Notes: generated by a model not told the origin, from the letters alone. DNA of 64,000 bases from Rs1 sp000416275 (GCA_965243635.1 OZ251574.1:2356001-2420000), one strand, 5' to 3'. Positions 1-8,709 are shown, counted from the stretch's first letter. A program made the numbers and translations.

Positions 1-223
1 GTACTCGCAGTGATGTTGGAAGAGAGTGCCGGGATACATTTGCCAGTCTAAAAAAGACTTGTCGAAAGCTTGGCGTGTCATTTTGGGACTATATATTGGA
101 TAGAAATTCTGGGATTGGGGATATCCCCCCATTGGCAGAATTAATTCGTCGAGAAGTAGCCGCTGACTAGGGCTTTAATTGGCGTAAGCTATAGTAGATT
201 GCCCCGTGTTATTGAGAAGTTAC
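1..223 (+). mobile_element. IS66-type insertion sequence, 3' end only (runs off window start)
   Basis: The first 170 bases encode the C-terminal end of the same transposase that is complete on the other strand at 32048-33664; a few mismatches separate the copies. The element closes with the terminal inverted repeat TGCCCCGTGTTATTGAGAAG at about 200-223, which matches the ends of the full copy. The rest lies before the window, so the target duplication cannot be checked. Confidence 0.9.
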
Positions 224-698
224 GATTCCACAGGGTGTCCCTTACAGAGGTTGCTGATAAAATATTAGTACCAGGATGGAATATTTGGTAATGATAATCA
301 ACATGTTGACTATTTGCTAAATTAAAACTACCTGGATTACTAATAGCATCAGCATACCAATCATCGCCTACTGCTTGATATGTATTTCCAAAAATATTAA
401 CTGCCCAAGGACCGTGTGAATAACTAGTGCTAACTAAATCATATGATTGATAGTCTTGATCATTTCCAAATCCAGAATAGGTCAAGTAATATTTTTTATT
501 ACCGGTAAGCTGACTTGGTGCAGTGTTTTGTAAAACCTGCATCGCTGCCCCACGTGTTTCGCTAAGAATATTATCAGTTAATATTTCAGCTTTAACACCT
601 TGCTGTGTTAAAGCTGATAATATATTGCTCTCCGCAAAAGTGAATGATGATGCAGTTAGGGTGAACGCTGCTGCCAGAGTTACTAATGATTTATTCAT
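189..698 (-). CDS. Small exported protein of unknown family, C terminus replaced by IS66-type insertion
   Basis: Reads 169 residues. Residues 1-22 are a clear Sec signal peptide (MNKSL..., hydrophobic core, cleavage near SFA-ES). The mature part is rich in Ser, Asn, Tyr and Asp and contains no motif I recognise. The native frame ends near residue 158 (...RDTLWNR), where the insertion sequence starts at base 223; the last ten residues and the stop codon at 189 come from the inserted element. The protein is therefore truncated, by an unknown amount. Function unknown; probably periplasmic or secreted. The start is supported by the signal peptide beginning directly at this ATG. Confidence 0.7.
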   Translation of the reverse strand: MNKSLVTLAAAFTLTASSFTFAESNILSALTQQGVKAEILTDNILSETRGAAMQVLQNTAPSQLTGNKKYYLTYSGFGNDQDYQSYDLVSTSYSHGPWAVNIFGNTYQAVGDDWYADAISNPGSFNLANSQHVDYHYQIFHPGTNILSATSVRDTLWNRNFSITRGNLL

Positions 699-1029
699 TT
701 TAAATCTCCATTATTTATATAACAATTACACAAAATCAAAAGGATTTTATAAATCGAGTTTAGCGAACAAATTACCCTTCTAATTAATTGATATTTATTA
801 ATTTGTACGCGATATGAAGAGTAGATTTAAAAACAGGAAAAAATAATAGGAAAAATACCTATTACCCATCTAATATAGAGCATAAGGCATTGTTTTACTG
901 AGCTTTATTAACCAGCAATAAATAGGCATACAAACCCGTCTGAACTATAGCACGCATATGAAATCGAGTTAATATGACGAAAAATTAAGTAAAATTTACT
1001 GATATATATTTTTGTCAAAACCTACTAGA

Positions 1030-1213
1030 GATTCCAAGTCCAACGGTACGAAAACGTACGCTAAGACTTGCCGTTAGATATACTTTGATTAGTTAACGGT
1101 TTCAGTTACAAATTTTTGCTCACTAAATAGTAATTTAGCCCGTAAATAAAAGCACCTCAAATGAGAACGATAGAACCTAGCGTGCATTTTCGTACTGTTG
1201 GGTTTCAAGTTCC
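1030..1213. repeat. Imperfect inverted-repeat element, about 184 bp
   Basis: The left arm (1030-1066) and right arm (1176-1213) are imperfect reverse complements: both contain CCAAC, one base, GTACGAAAA and then ACGCT when read inward. The 110-bp centre has no ORF. This resembles a small foldback (MITE-like) element of a family different from the 211-bp repeat. No target duplication is obvious. Confidence 0.5.
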
Positions 1214-1344
1214 ATAACCTAAAATCCTATTAGCAATTTCGAGAGGGCACAAAACTCCAAAAGCACTTATGCTCTGAAGGCCTTTAGTAACGAGCCTTAC
1301 AGGCGGGCTTTGGACTTTTCGATGAAATGGGCGCAAAACCCCTT

Positions 1345-1482
1345 ATAGCGGTTAGAAAAAGCTCCACTGGATATACGGGTTTTATGCATAGAGGCATATG
1401 AGCTTGCAGTTGAAATTTTTCAAAACCACTGTAGAAATAATATATTACATTCTGTATTTACTTTGAAGTCACGGACTCAGGT
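1345..1482. repeat. Degenerate, left-truncated copy of the 211-bp foldback repeat
   Basis: It contains the internal blocks GCGGTTAGAAAAA, GGGTTTTATGCAT, CATATGAGCTTGCAG and the right end TTTGAAGTCACGGACTCAGGT in consensus order, with many substitutions. The left terminal repeat is missing. Confidence 0.7.
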
Positions 1483-1527
1483 ATCGTGGTGGTCAGTAAT
1501 ATCATTGGCAAATACTTTTTGAGTATG

Positions 1528-1689
1528 ACCTGAATCAGTGGCTTCACTGCACCACATAGCGCAAACTCTTGATTCTACAGCGGTTAGAAAAATACCCGCT
1601 GAACCTATGGGTGCAGCTAAGATTTTTCAATTCCACCGTAAAACCAATATCTTACACTCTGTATTCACTTTGAAGTCACGGATTCAGGT
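1528..1689. repeat. Foldback repeat copy, internally deleted (162 bp)
   Basis: Both termini are present (ACCTGAATCAGTGGCTTCAC at left, GTCACGGATTCAGGT at right). The central part between the 'GAACCTATGGG' and 'TGCAGCTAAG' blocks is deleted relative to the 211-bp copies. It is flanked by ATG on both sides, a 3-bp target duplication. Confidence 0.88.
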
Positions 1690-1712
1690 ATGAGTTAAGC
1701 TAAGGGGCAAGA

Positions 1713-2528
1713 ATGTTATTAAGAATTATATCTACGATACTTCTCTCTCTGTCTAGCCAATGGGTAGCATCCGCCACTAATGGGGAAGAATGTGCTAATT
1801 GTCGAGCGTGTAAAGAAATAAAAGTATCTGGCTCTTTAGGTTGGTACCCGCTATTAATGGAGCATAAGCAATCAGGAAGGATCGAAGGGGTTGCTATAGA
1901 ATTAATGCAAATGATTGGGAAGGAGCTGAACACCCCCGTAAAGTTTGTGAAATACCCATGGAAACGCATGTTTCAGCATTTAGAGTTAGGGACTATCGAC
2001 ATTGTGCTTGGAGTTTATAAAACAAAAAAAAGAGCTTTAATCTATAATTACAGCTCTGCTTTTTTGGTCAATGAAGCGAGGGTATTTACCCGTGCGGATA
2101 AAGTTTTTGAGTTTACCCATCTCAAAGATTTAATTGGGCTAAAAGGCGATATACCGCTGGGGGGAAGTTTTGGCGATCACTTTGATAATTTTGCCAAAAA
2201 GCATCTGCAAATATCTGAATTGAAAGCTCCCAGCGCTATAATTAGAAGGTTAATACTGGGTAGGAGTGACTTCTTTGTGTCTGATTACCATGATGCAATA
2301 CAGGTAATAAATCAAGAGTTAATAGCTTCGTCAGAAAAAATTGTCGCTCTTCCGCTAGTGATAGCTAGAAATTCAGTATATTTTGCTATGTCAAAACGTT
2401 CTTCCTGTGCAGCTTTGGCCAGTACAATATTCTCAACATTGCAAAGGCTAATCGATAAAGATACCGTACGTATAATAATAGAGCGCCAAAACTCAATGGG
2501 ATTAAAGAAATCAATGTGGTCAGAGTAG
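1713..2528 (+). CDS. Periplasmic amino-acid-type solute-binding protein (SBP_bac_3 family)
   Basis: A 271-residue protein with an N-terminal signal peptide (residues 1-21, cleavage near VASA-TN). The mature part follows the extracellular solute-binding protein family 3 pattern: a first beta-strand with WYPL, then the segment GRIEGVAIELMQMIGKEL, and 'GTIDIVLGVYKTKKRA', equivalent to the usual 'G..D....G...T..R'. No permease or ATPase genes are next to it. Such orphan proteins often act as sensors or are paired elsewhere. A Cys-rich patch near the N terminus (CANCRAC, about 27-33) is unusual and could form a disulfide or bind metal. The ligand is unknown. It lies directly after a foldback repeat, whose right end is 23 bp upstream of the start codon. 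Confidence 0.75.
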   Translation: MLLRIISTILLSLSSQWVASATNGEECANCRACKEIKVSGSLGWYPLLMEHKQSGRIEGVAIELMQMIGKELNTPVKFVKYPWKRMFQHLELGTIDIVLGVYKTKKRALIYNYSSAFLVNEARVFTRADKVFEFTHLKDLIGLKGDIPLGGSFGDHFDNFAKKHLQISELKAPSAIIRRLILGRSDFFVSDYHDAIQVINQELIASSEKIVALPLVIARNSVYFAMSKRSSCAALASTIFSTLQRLIDKDTVRIIIERQNSMGLKKSMWSE

Positions 2529-2581
2529 AATGGCACGTTGTTTAACTTGTAACTTGCTGTTCATTAAGTTATTTTGCCTTT

Positions 2582-2760
2582 CTAGGGCGCCTGTGTTTTA
2601 GTGTTTTTCGTCTTGCTTTGCCCCGTTCTAGGTTCTAGTCGGCCAGGCCTATTGCCCACTTTACGCTCTGCTATCAGCGCAAACATTTCAGAGTATATTT
2701 CTTGCCCCAGTAAATTATACTGCAAGTTTCGGACTTTATTCTTTTTAGCTTGAGACCTCT
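2582..2760 (-). pseudogene. Remnant of an IS4/IS5-superfamily transposase C terminus
   Basis: The minus-strand frame reads ...ALIAERKVGNRPGRLEPR... and then degenerates. The 'VG.RPGR.EPR' block is typical of the extreme C terminus of DDE transposases of this superfamily. Only about 60 codons remain, joined directly to a terminal-repeat-like sequence at 2752-2775. This looks like an internally deleted, dead element. Confidence 0.6.
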
Positions 2761-2775
2761 GCATAACGTTGCGAG
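2752..2775. repeat. 24-bp repeat, exact inverted copy at 41506-41529
   Basis: It starts GAGACCTCTGCATAACG and all 24 bases match the reverse complement of 41506-41529. Its position next to the transposase remnant suggests it is a terminal inverted repeat of a lost insertion sequence. Confidence 0.7.
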
Positions 2776-2980
2776 CGCAGTTATCATACCCTCTGGGTAA
2801 GTTATGCAAAGGACTCTATCTGTAATAAATAATTTAAAATAGTCTGACTTTTTTAGCTGCGTTGCCATGCCTGCGGTACAAATCGGCAATGAGCAGGTTT
2901 ATATCAACCTCCACTTCAAAAATAACCAAGTGTTGAAATTCATTAATTTTATATCTCTGATTATGCTTTTATATTGTTCG

Positions 2981-3025
2981 CCAAATGATAGTGATCCATT
3001 CAGCAGATGATAGTCAGTGCGGATG
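2981..3025. promoter_or_regulatory. Possible Fur-binding region upstream of the TonB-dependent receptor
   Basis: Two partial Fur-box-like cores, AAATGATAGTGATCCATT and AGATGATAGTCAGT, lie 40-85 bp upstream of the receptor start. Each matches only about half of the 19-bp Fur consensus, so this is weak evidence. It is supported mainly by the function of the gene downstream. Confidence 0.35.
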
Positions 3026-3066
3026 TTTATTCTTAAGCTAGGGCAACTTATATGGATGGATAAACA

Positions 3067-5139
3067 ATGCATTTTAAAAATTCCTCGATTCTTCATTACA
3101 CAGCTGCTTTAGTCGTATCGACACCCCTCGCTTTCGTTCAAGCAGCAACTGAACATCAAAGTTCTGATCCAATGACGGTCACTGCCCGCTTGTGGGAGGA
3201 GAGGCCGATTGACATCCCCGCGAGCGTTAAAGTAATTAGTAACACTCAGCTGCAGCCTAAACTTACTGATATTGATCAGTACATTTCTAACGTGCGCATT
3301 GAACAGTCCTCGGTACAAAAGCGCGCAGTAATTCGAGGCAGCAGTGGTTACGATACTGGTTTACAGGACCCAGTGGCTTTTTATGTCGACGGAGTTGCTT
3401 TACCGCTAGGAGGTAACCAATTTCCGCCAATATTTAATCTGCAACAGCTGGAAATCGTAAAGGGGCCACAAGGTGCTTTGTATGGTCGTAACTCAGAATC
3501 GGGTGTGATCAAGATTACATCACTTGCACCTACTATTAAGCCCACTTTTTCGCTAGGCGTACGCAGTGGAGTAACAGATGGAGCGAATGGCAAGAAAGCT
3601 GCTCATATTATCAATCTTAGAGCTTCGAATACGTTAATTGAAGACCGAGTTGCAGCTGCAGTTGCGCTGCAGTATGAAGATACGCAAGGTCCATTTTTAA
3701 ATAAAGCTGATGGTAGTGAAAGCGGTGGCTCGATTGAGAATTGGCTGTTAAAAACCAGTGTCGATACTTTTGTTAGCCCACAGACAAAGATTGCTTTTCG
3801 CAGCCATCTAGAACGCCAAAATGCAGGTAAGTCTCGATTGAGGTTTAGTAATGGCCCCAATGCCACCGAACGCTTTGTGACCAATAATGATATCTCAGGG
3901 AGTGATAAGAAAAGCTCTGCAATTCACTCATTAACTGTGAATCATCAATTTGATAATTTATCGTTCACATCTATAACAGGATTGACCAATTATCAGCGTC
4001 AATTCACAACAGATTTAGACGTTACAACGGCGCCTTCGCCAGCAACAAATTATGATTTAAAGGATAAAATGTTCTCCCAAGAGTTTCGTATAGAATCTAA
4101 CTGGGAAGATGATTTTCGCTGGCTGGCAGGTGTCTATTTATATAAGCAAGACACGGAGGTTAGTTTTTCGATTGGAGGAACCCCTATGCTAAAACGCGCC
4201 ACGCGCATTACCGATATAGATCAGCAAGGAGTGGCTGGTTTTGGTCAATTCGAGTATGCACTGGGTGAAAACTGGGACGTATCACTAGCGACTCGGGTGG
4301 AGCATGTGAAAAAGCAGGGTAAGCAATCCTATCAAGCGCTTTTTGGTCAATCTTATGCTGCAAATAAAAATTCGACTAAGCTCTTGCCTAAAGCTACTTT
4401 GTCGTATCACATAAATGATGATGCTTTAGTGTACGGGTCAATTGCTAAAGGGTACACACCGGGTGGTTTTAACTATGCTTCTGCGCAAAATATAGCATCG
4501 TTTACTTATGATGCACAAACCAGCCAAAATATTGAGCTGGGCTATAAAGCATCGCTTCTATCGAACCAACTTAGTGTTGGCGCTACCCTTTTTCAAATTA
4601 CCACTAAAGACAAACAGGTTGTCGATTTGATGCCAGGTTTTGTGCAAAGTATCTCTAATGCTGCTGAAACAAAAAGTTATGGTCTTGAATTAGATGCCGA
4701 TTATAGATTCTCAGGCAACCTGTCAGTATATGCGCAAGTTGGGCTGATGAAGGCGAGCGCAGAGCAATACACTACCAATGTCTTTCGCAATGGCGCTTTT
4801 GTCCCAAGAAGTTTAAGTGGCAATGATCTGCCGTTATCGCCAAGAGTGAGTTACGCAGCAGGGCTTAAATATGATAGAGGGCAGGGAGTATTTGGTGACT
4901 TGCGGGTTAAAGGTTCTGGTAGTTATTACTTTGATGCAGCTAATACTATGAAGCAGTCAGGATATGTCCGAGTAGACAGCCAAATAGGTTATCACTTTTC
5001 AAATGCTTCGATTTCATTGATTGGTGAGAATTTGTTCGATGCAAAAGTTGTTAGCCGCGCTGTTAACACCAGGATGGGGGCGGTTGTTGAAGACGGAGCG
5101 CCACGTTACTTTGGCGTGAAGTTAGCAGCGAGTTGGTGA
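3067..5139 (+). CDS. TonB-dependent outer-membrane receptor (siderophore/metallophore type)
   Basis: A 690-residue outer-membrane protein. Residues 1-26 form a signal peptide, and DPMTVTA near residue 34 fits a TonB box. The plug domain (about 45-155) includes 'VIRGSSGYDTG', 'FYVDGVALP' and 'LEIVKGPQGALYGRNSESGVIKI', a textbook TonB-receptor signature. The remainder is beta-barrel strands ending in a C-terminal Trp, as expected for BAM recognition. The overall type resembles ferric-siderophore receptors of the FyuA/pesticin class. The methyltransferase starts within ten bases of the stop codon and an MFS gene follows, so they are probably co-transcribed; an AraC regulator with a Fur-like site is convergent. 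The substrate is unknown; an iron chelate is the best inference. Confidence 0.93.
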   Translation: MHFKNSSILHYTAALVVSTPLAFVQAATEHQSSDPMTVTARLWEERPIDIPASVKVISNTQLQPKLTDIDQYISNVRIEQSSVQKRAVIRGSSGYDTGLQDPVAFYVDGVALPLGGNQFPPIFNLQQLEIVKGPQGALYGRNSESGVIKITSLAPTIKPTFSLGVRSGVTDGANGKKAAHIINLRASNTLIEDRVAAAVALQYEDTQGPFLNKADGSESGGSIENWLLKTSVDTFVSPQTKIAFRSHLERQNAGKSRLRFSNGPNATERFVTNNDISGSDKKSSAIHSLTVNHQFDNLSFTSITGLTNYQRQFTTDLDVTTAPSPATNYDLKDKMFSQEFRIESNWEDDFRWLAGVYLYKQDTEVSFSIGGTPMLKRATRITDIDQQGVAGFGQFEYALGENWDVSLATRVEHVKKQGKQSYQALFGQSYAANKNSTKLLPKATLSYHINDDALVYGSIAKGYTPGGFNYASAQNIASFTYDAQTSQNIELGYKASLLSNQLSVGATLFQITTKDKQVVDLMPGFVQSISNAAETKSYGLELDADYRFSGNLSVYAQVGLMKASAEQYTTNVFRNGAFVPRSLSGNDLPLSPRVSYAAGLKYDRGQGVFGDLRVKGSGSYYFDAANTMKQSGYVRVDSQIGYHFSNASISLIGENLFDAKVVSRAVNTRMGAVVEDGAPRYFGVKLAASW

Positions 5140-5145
5140 TTGCAA

Positions 5146-6159
5146 ATGGATGACTTAAAAGTGACACCACAAGCTAAGCAATCCTGGTTGTTAGATTTAG
5201 TAATAGGGCCGGTGCGCTGGTCCTTATTGAATGTCGCATTAGAATTGAGGCTTTTTGATTATCTACAAAGCGCAGACACAGCAGCTTCACTGGCCAAAAA
5301 GCTGGATCTTAAGCCGGTTAAAACAGCCGTCCTGTTAGATGCGTTGACAAGTTTGGGAGTACTGGCAAAAAAGCATGGACAATACAAGGTTGTCGCATCG
5401 CTTAAGATGTTTTTGCAAAGTGATAGCAAGCAGTCTATGCGGGACATGTTGCTTCATTTGGCTAAAGTTAAGCACAGTGACGCTAGCAGTATATTACAGG
5501 TGTTAAAAACCGGTAAATCATCACATGTCTCTGCAAACTACGCGCAACCTGAATTTTGGGATAAAGCAGTCGATAATCTGCGCTCTTTCCATGCAAGTTG
5601 TAGTAATCAGGTGGCGATCAATATTTTACAAAACTTGCCTCAGTGGCCTAATGTAAAAACCTTCATGGATGTGGGAGCGGGATCAGAATATTTAGCGGCC
5701 AATTTAGCTGAAAACTATCCTGATCTGGCCATTCGAGTATTTGATTTAGCGCCTTGTGCTAAACGAATAGAGACAGCATTGACCCCTTTACAGCATCGAC
5801 AAATAGAAGTGCTTGCTGGAGACTATAATCTGGATGAAATTAAGCCTGAGAATGATTTGATCTGGGCTTCAATGTCATTGTATTACGCTAAAGATCTAAA
5901 CTTGGTGCTGGGGAAAATACACGCTGCTTTAACGTCATCCGGAATATTGGTCTGCTTGCATGAAGGTCTGCAAGCAGAACGAACCCTTCCTGAGCATCAT
6001 GTAGTCGGTCGTTTTGTTCCCGCTATGAATGGTATGGATGTGTCTTTCTCGCATGGAGTGCTTGCGAAGGCTATGAAGACAGTGGGTTTTAGCCGCATAG
6101 TGAGTCAGAGTATCGATACTGTATATGGTCCGATGCAATTGGATATCGGTTATCGATAA
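5146..6159 (+). CDS. SAM-dependent O-methyltransferase-like protein
   Basis: About 337 residues from the ATG at 5146; an in-frame TTG at 5140 is the alternative start. It follows the small-molecule O-methyltransferase plan: an N-terminal winged-helix dimerisation domain (about 10-100, 'DLVIGPVRWSLLNVALELRLFDYL...') and a C-terminal Rossmann domain. The SAM loop reads DVGAGSEY near residue 175, where the family normally has DVGGGxG; the last Gly is Glu, so SAM binding might be altered. The C terminus lacks an obvious His-Glu catalytic pair. It lies between a TonB receptor and an MFS transporter, which suggests it modifies a secreted or imported metal chelator. Substrate unknown. Confidence 0.8.
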   Translation: MDDLKVTPQAKQSWLLDLVIGPVRWSLLNVALELRLFDYLQSADTAASLAKKLDLKPVKTAVLLDALTSLGVLAKKHGQYKVVASLKMFLQSDSKQSMRDMLLHLAKVKHSDASSILQVLKTGKSSHVSANYAQPEFWDKAVDNLRSFHASCSNQVAINILQNLPQWPNVKTFMDVGAGSEYLAANLAENYPDLAIRVFDLAPCAKRIETALTPLQHRQIEVLAGDYNLDEIKPENDLIWASMSLYYAKDLNLVLGKIHAALTSSGILVCLHEGLQAERTLPEHHVVGRFVPAMNGMDVSFSHGVLAKAMKTVGFSRIVSQSIDTVYGPMQLDIGYR

Positions 6160-6169
6160 GTTTACTAAT

Positions 6170-6189
6170 ACCTGAATCCGTGACTTCTT
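6170..6189. repeat. Solo terminal fragment of the foldback repeat
   Basis: ACCTGAATCCGTGACTTCT matches the outer end of the 211-bp repeat and then diverges completely. It lies 10 bp after the methyltransferase stop codon. Confidence 0.6.
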
Positions 6190-6250
6190 CTTAAAAGCCG
6201 ACTTGAGATACCTCAGGCTATTTATCCGTAATTAAATTGATAGGACCTTC

Positions 6251-7477
6251 ATGAATCAACATAAAGTAGAGCGTGGCATTAATTTTAATAATAGCATCGC
6301 TTTGTTTGTCGCCTTAATCATTAATGCCGCTGGGCATGCCTATTTCACCATAACCTTCCCAGCTCTTGGTAGGGAATTGCAATTAGAGGATATTAATTCT
6401 AGTTTAATACTGAGCCTGCCCGCATTGCTAATGATTATTTCGGCGCCTTTGTGGGGTTGGCTATGTGAAAAATGGGGACGTCGGCGGGTGATGATTATTG
6501 GATTAGTGACAGCTGCAATATCGAGTGCGGTACTGGCTGTCGTGATCAATGATACTTTCCTATTTATGTTTAATCTGCAATCACTATTTATGCTGTTGCT
6601 GGTTATCAGGTGTATTCACACGCTCTTATCATCAGGTATACAACCTGCAGCTCAAGCGACTATTGCCGATTTAACAACCAAAAAAGGTAGAGCTTTTGGA
6701 ATGGGCTTAATGGGAGCTTCCTTTGGGATTGGCACCATTTTAGGAGCTTTACTGGCGGTGCTATCAGGAAGTGAGTTTTTAGTGGCAGGCTTTCTGTTTC
6801 TATCAGGGCTGTTAGCGATTGTCAGTATTACTTTATTAAGCTTTTTTAAAGAAACCGCCAGAGCTACAACAACAGTAAAACCAAGGGCTTTAGATTTTAA
6901 GAAACTATGGGTGCTGCTATTCACGACATTAGTTGGATTAGCTGTTTATAGTGCGCTGCAGCAGATTACCAGCTGGCGCTTGCAAGACGACTTCCAAATG
7001 GTTTCAGATGCCTCAGTGAGATTTACTGGGGCAATTATGATGAGCACTATGTTAACGATGGTGGTTACTCAGGCGCTAATGGTACGTTGGTTAGCATTTT
7101 CGCCACAAACGCTGCGAATTTTGGGTGCCTTTATCGTTGCAATATCGCTGCTATTGGCAGCACTGGTGCCGTCTGCCATTTTATTGTTAATTTCAATGTG
7201 CGGATTAGGTTTAGGATTAGGGGTGCTAATGCCTGGCAACCTTGCACTGTTAAGTATTACTGTGTCACCTTTACAACAAGGTCAGATAGCGGGTATTAAC
7301 GGAATGTGTCAGGGGTTAGGGTTAGCTCTAGGTCCGGTGATGGGCTCAATTCTCTACCAATCGAACACTAGCTTACCTTATCTAGTCGCATCAGCGGCAT
7401 TAGGAATCATAGCATTACAGGCTTGGTGGGAGGCTAAACGTAATCAAGTTAACTCAGATAATTATCTGCGGTTTTGA
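6251..7477 (+). CDS. MFS transporter, 12-helix
   Basis: A 408-residue, very hydrophobic inner-membrane protein with about 12 predicted helices. The motif-A region 'GWLCEKWGRRRVMIIG' (about 70-85) is the loop 2-3 signature of the major facilitator superfamily. Length and pattern fit drug/metabolite:H+ antiporters of the DHA1 type. A TAGGA-type ribosome site precedes the ATG. The gene follows the receptor and methyltransferase genes and its 3' end overlaps the convergent AraC gene by 16 bp. By analogy with siderophore loci it could export a chelator or move one across the inner membrane after TonB-dependent uptake; the sequence does not distinguish these. Confidence 0.88.
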   Translation: MNQHKVERGINFNNSIALFVALIINAAGHAYFTITFPALGRELQLEDINSSLILSLPALLMIISAPLWGWLCEKWGRRRVMIIGLVTAAISSAVLAVVINDTFLFMFNLQSLFMLLLVIRCIHTLLSSGIQPAAQATIADLTTKKGRAFGMGLMGASFGIGTILGALLAVLSGSEFLVAGFLFLSGLLAIVSITLLSFFKETARATTTVKPRALDFKKLWVLLFTTLVGLAVYSALQQITSWRLQDDFQMVSDASVRFTGAIMMSTMLTMVVTQALMVRWLAFSPQTLRILGAFIVAISLLLAALVPSAILLLISMCGLGLGLGVLMPGNLALLSITVSPLQQGQIAGINGMCQGLGLALGPVMGSILYQSNTSLPYLVASAALGIIALQAWWEAKRNQVNSDNYLRF

Positions 7478-8382
7478 GAAGGCGATAGTCCATGCTGTTT
7501 CTTATAAGCTTGAGAGAAATGGCTAGCACTACTAAATCCACATTGAAATGCAATTTCTGTAATAGAGCGCTGAGGGTCTTTTAAATAATAGCAGGCCCTT
7601 TGCAAACGATAATTTCTCAACCAGTCAAACACGGTTACCCCATGGTACATTTTAAATAGCCGGTTTAAACGAGTGTGACTCATGCCTGCCTTGCAAGCGA
7701 GTACCTCTAAAGAAGGGGTGGTGGCTAAATCTTCAGTTAATAGGTCGATAACCGTTTGCAATTCACTGCTCTGGTTTAGTTTTTTGATTTGTGTCGGGGC
7801 CAGCCATCGGGCGATAAGTTCCAGCGCACGTGCTTCGGCGATTAATCTATCGGCAGCGGATAGCATGGGGTTTTCGAGGAGCTCAGAAACCCAGCGCGAA
7901 GGCATTTCTTGATGACCTAAGCGGATCATTTTGTTGCCTGATATTAAGGTGCAAATATCATCCGCATCATTAAAGGCTCTGTTGATACGTTGAGTCGAAT
8001 ATTTAATAACGACCATGCGTGAATGCAGACCCGCTGCTGTGCTTCGTTGCAATTCTTGGTCGTCTACGTTGATTAACCAAACATCCCCTTCACGGACAGT
8101 GCATCGATTGCTCGAACCGCTTAAACTGAAAGTACTATAGCCTTGTTGCCCGAAGATCAGTAATGTAGTGGGTTGTTGGTAATAAATATCGGATTTAAAA
8201 GGTGCGTCAAAAAAGCAACTGCTGGCAGTGAAGCTGATATCAGCGCAAACATGTACCGTTAGAAACTCCGTTTTACATTTGGTCAACGGCAGGGATTTCG
8301 TGCACCAAATACCCATGTCTTGCGCTTCACATGATAGATATTGTTTGTCTATTACCCAATTGTGGTTGGTCTGATCTGTCAT
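7462..8382 (-). CDS. AraC-family transcriptional regulator, likely metallophore-responsive
   Basis: 306 residues. The C-terminal 100 residues contain the two helix-turn-helix motifs of AraC/XylS regulators: 'SLEVLACKAGMSHTRLNRLF' and 'SITEIAFQCGFSSASHFSQAYKKQHGLSP'. The N-terminal 190 residues form an unassigned effector domain with several Cys residues. The organisation resembles PchR-type regulators that sense an imported ferric siderophore and activate its receptor gene. It is convergent with the receptor-methyltransferase-MFS set and has a Fur-box-like sequence about 110 bp upstream of its start. Both observations fit iron-dependent control; the PchR-like role is inference. Confidence 0.88.
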   Translation of the reverse strand: MTDQTNHNWVIDKQYLSCEAQDMGIWCTKSLPLTKCKTEFLTVHVCADISFTASSCFFDAPFKSDIYYQQPTTLLIFGQQGYSTFSLSGSSNRCTVREGDVWLINVDDQELQRSTAAGLHSRMVVIKYSTQRINRAFNDADDICTLISGNKMIRLGHQEMPSRWVSELLENPMLSAADRLIAEARALELIARWLAPTQIKKLNQSSELQTVIDLLTEDLATTPSLEVLACKAGMSHTRLNRLFKMYHGVTVFDWLRNYRLQRACYYLKDPQRSITEIAFQCGFSSASHFSQAYKKQHGLSPSQNRR

Positions 8383-8489
8383 AGTAAGAAGCTTTAATCA
8401 ATTATTCAGTAGTTGAACGACAAAAGAGCTCTGCAATTTACAGAATTTTTCTCGTTACAGAAAGCCAGTAAATAATACATTAAACAGAA

Positions 8490-8508
8490 ACGATAATCAT
8501 TATTAATT
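8490..8508. promoter_or_regulatory. Fur box upstream of the AraC-type regulator
   Basis: ACGATAATCATTATTAATT contains GATAATCATTAT, a good match to the core of the Fur consensus (GATAATGATAATCATTATC). It lies about 110 bp upstream of the regulator start on the minus strand. Fur repression under iron sufficiency is the natural reading. Confidence 0.65.
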
Positions 8509-8709
8509 GGCGAATAAACAATGCATAGTGTGATTAGATTTAAGTGTTATCCTTGATAGCATAAATAATAGAAGCGGATGAAATTCCAGGGAGGATAATA
8601 AGAATAGGTGTTGAAGGTGGGCCAGAATATGCAGCCAGCAACTTAATCAAACCCAAGCAACTAGCCAGACACAGAGGGGTGGCAGAGGGAAAAAGTAGCC
8701 AATACAAAC
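8509..8709. other. Intergenic region between HupE-like and AraC genes
   Basis: No gene recognised. A short plus-strand open frame (about 8610-8740) reads GVEGGPEYAASNLIK... but has no start codon context and runs into the HupE gene antisense. It is probably non-coding or a fragment of something lost. Confidence 0.3.

Larger units (their letters stand above)
699..1712. other. Gene-free stretch filled with repeats
   Basis: I see no convincing gene in this 1-kb stretch. It holds an imperfect inverted-repeat element (1030-1213), a degenerate copy (1345-1482) and a shortened copy (1528-1689) of the window-wide foldback repeat, and AT-rich sequence that should include the promoter of the exported-protein gene just downstream of base 698. 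Confidence 0.6.
2529..3066. other. Intergenic stretch with transposase remnant and receptor promoter region
   Basis: It contains a decayed transposase C-terminus on the minus strand (2582-2760), a 24-bp repeat shared with 41506-41529, and the upstream region of the TonB-dependent receptor. No other gene is supported. Confidence 0.55.

Noticed and set aside
1345..1689. CRISPR array from the closely spaced similar repeats
   Set aside because: Only two long, diverged copies with inverted ends; no regular spacers and no cas genes anywhere in the window.
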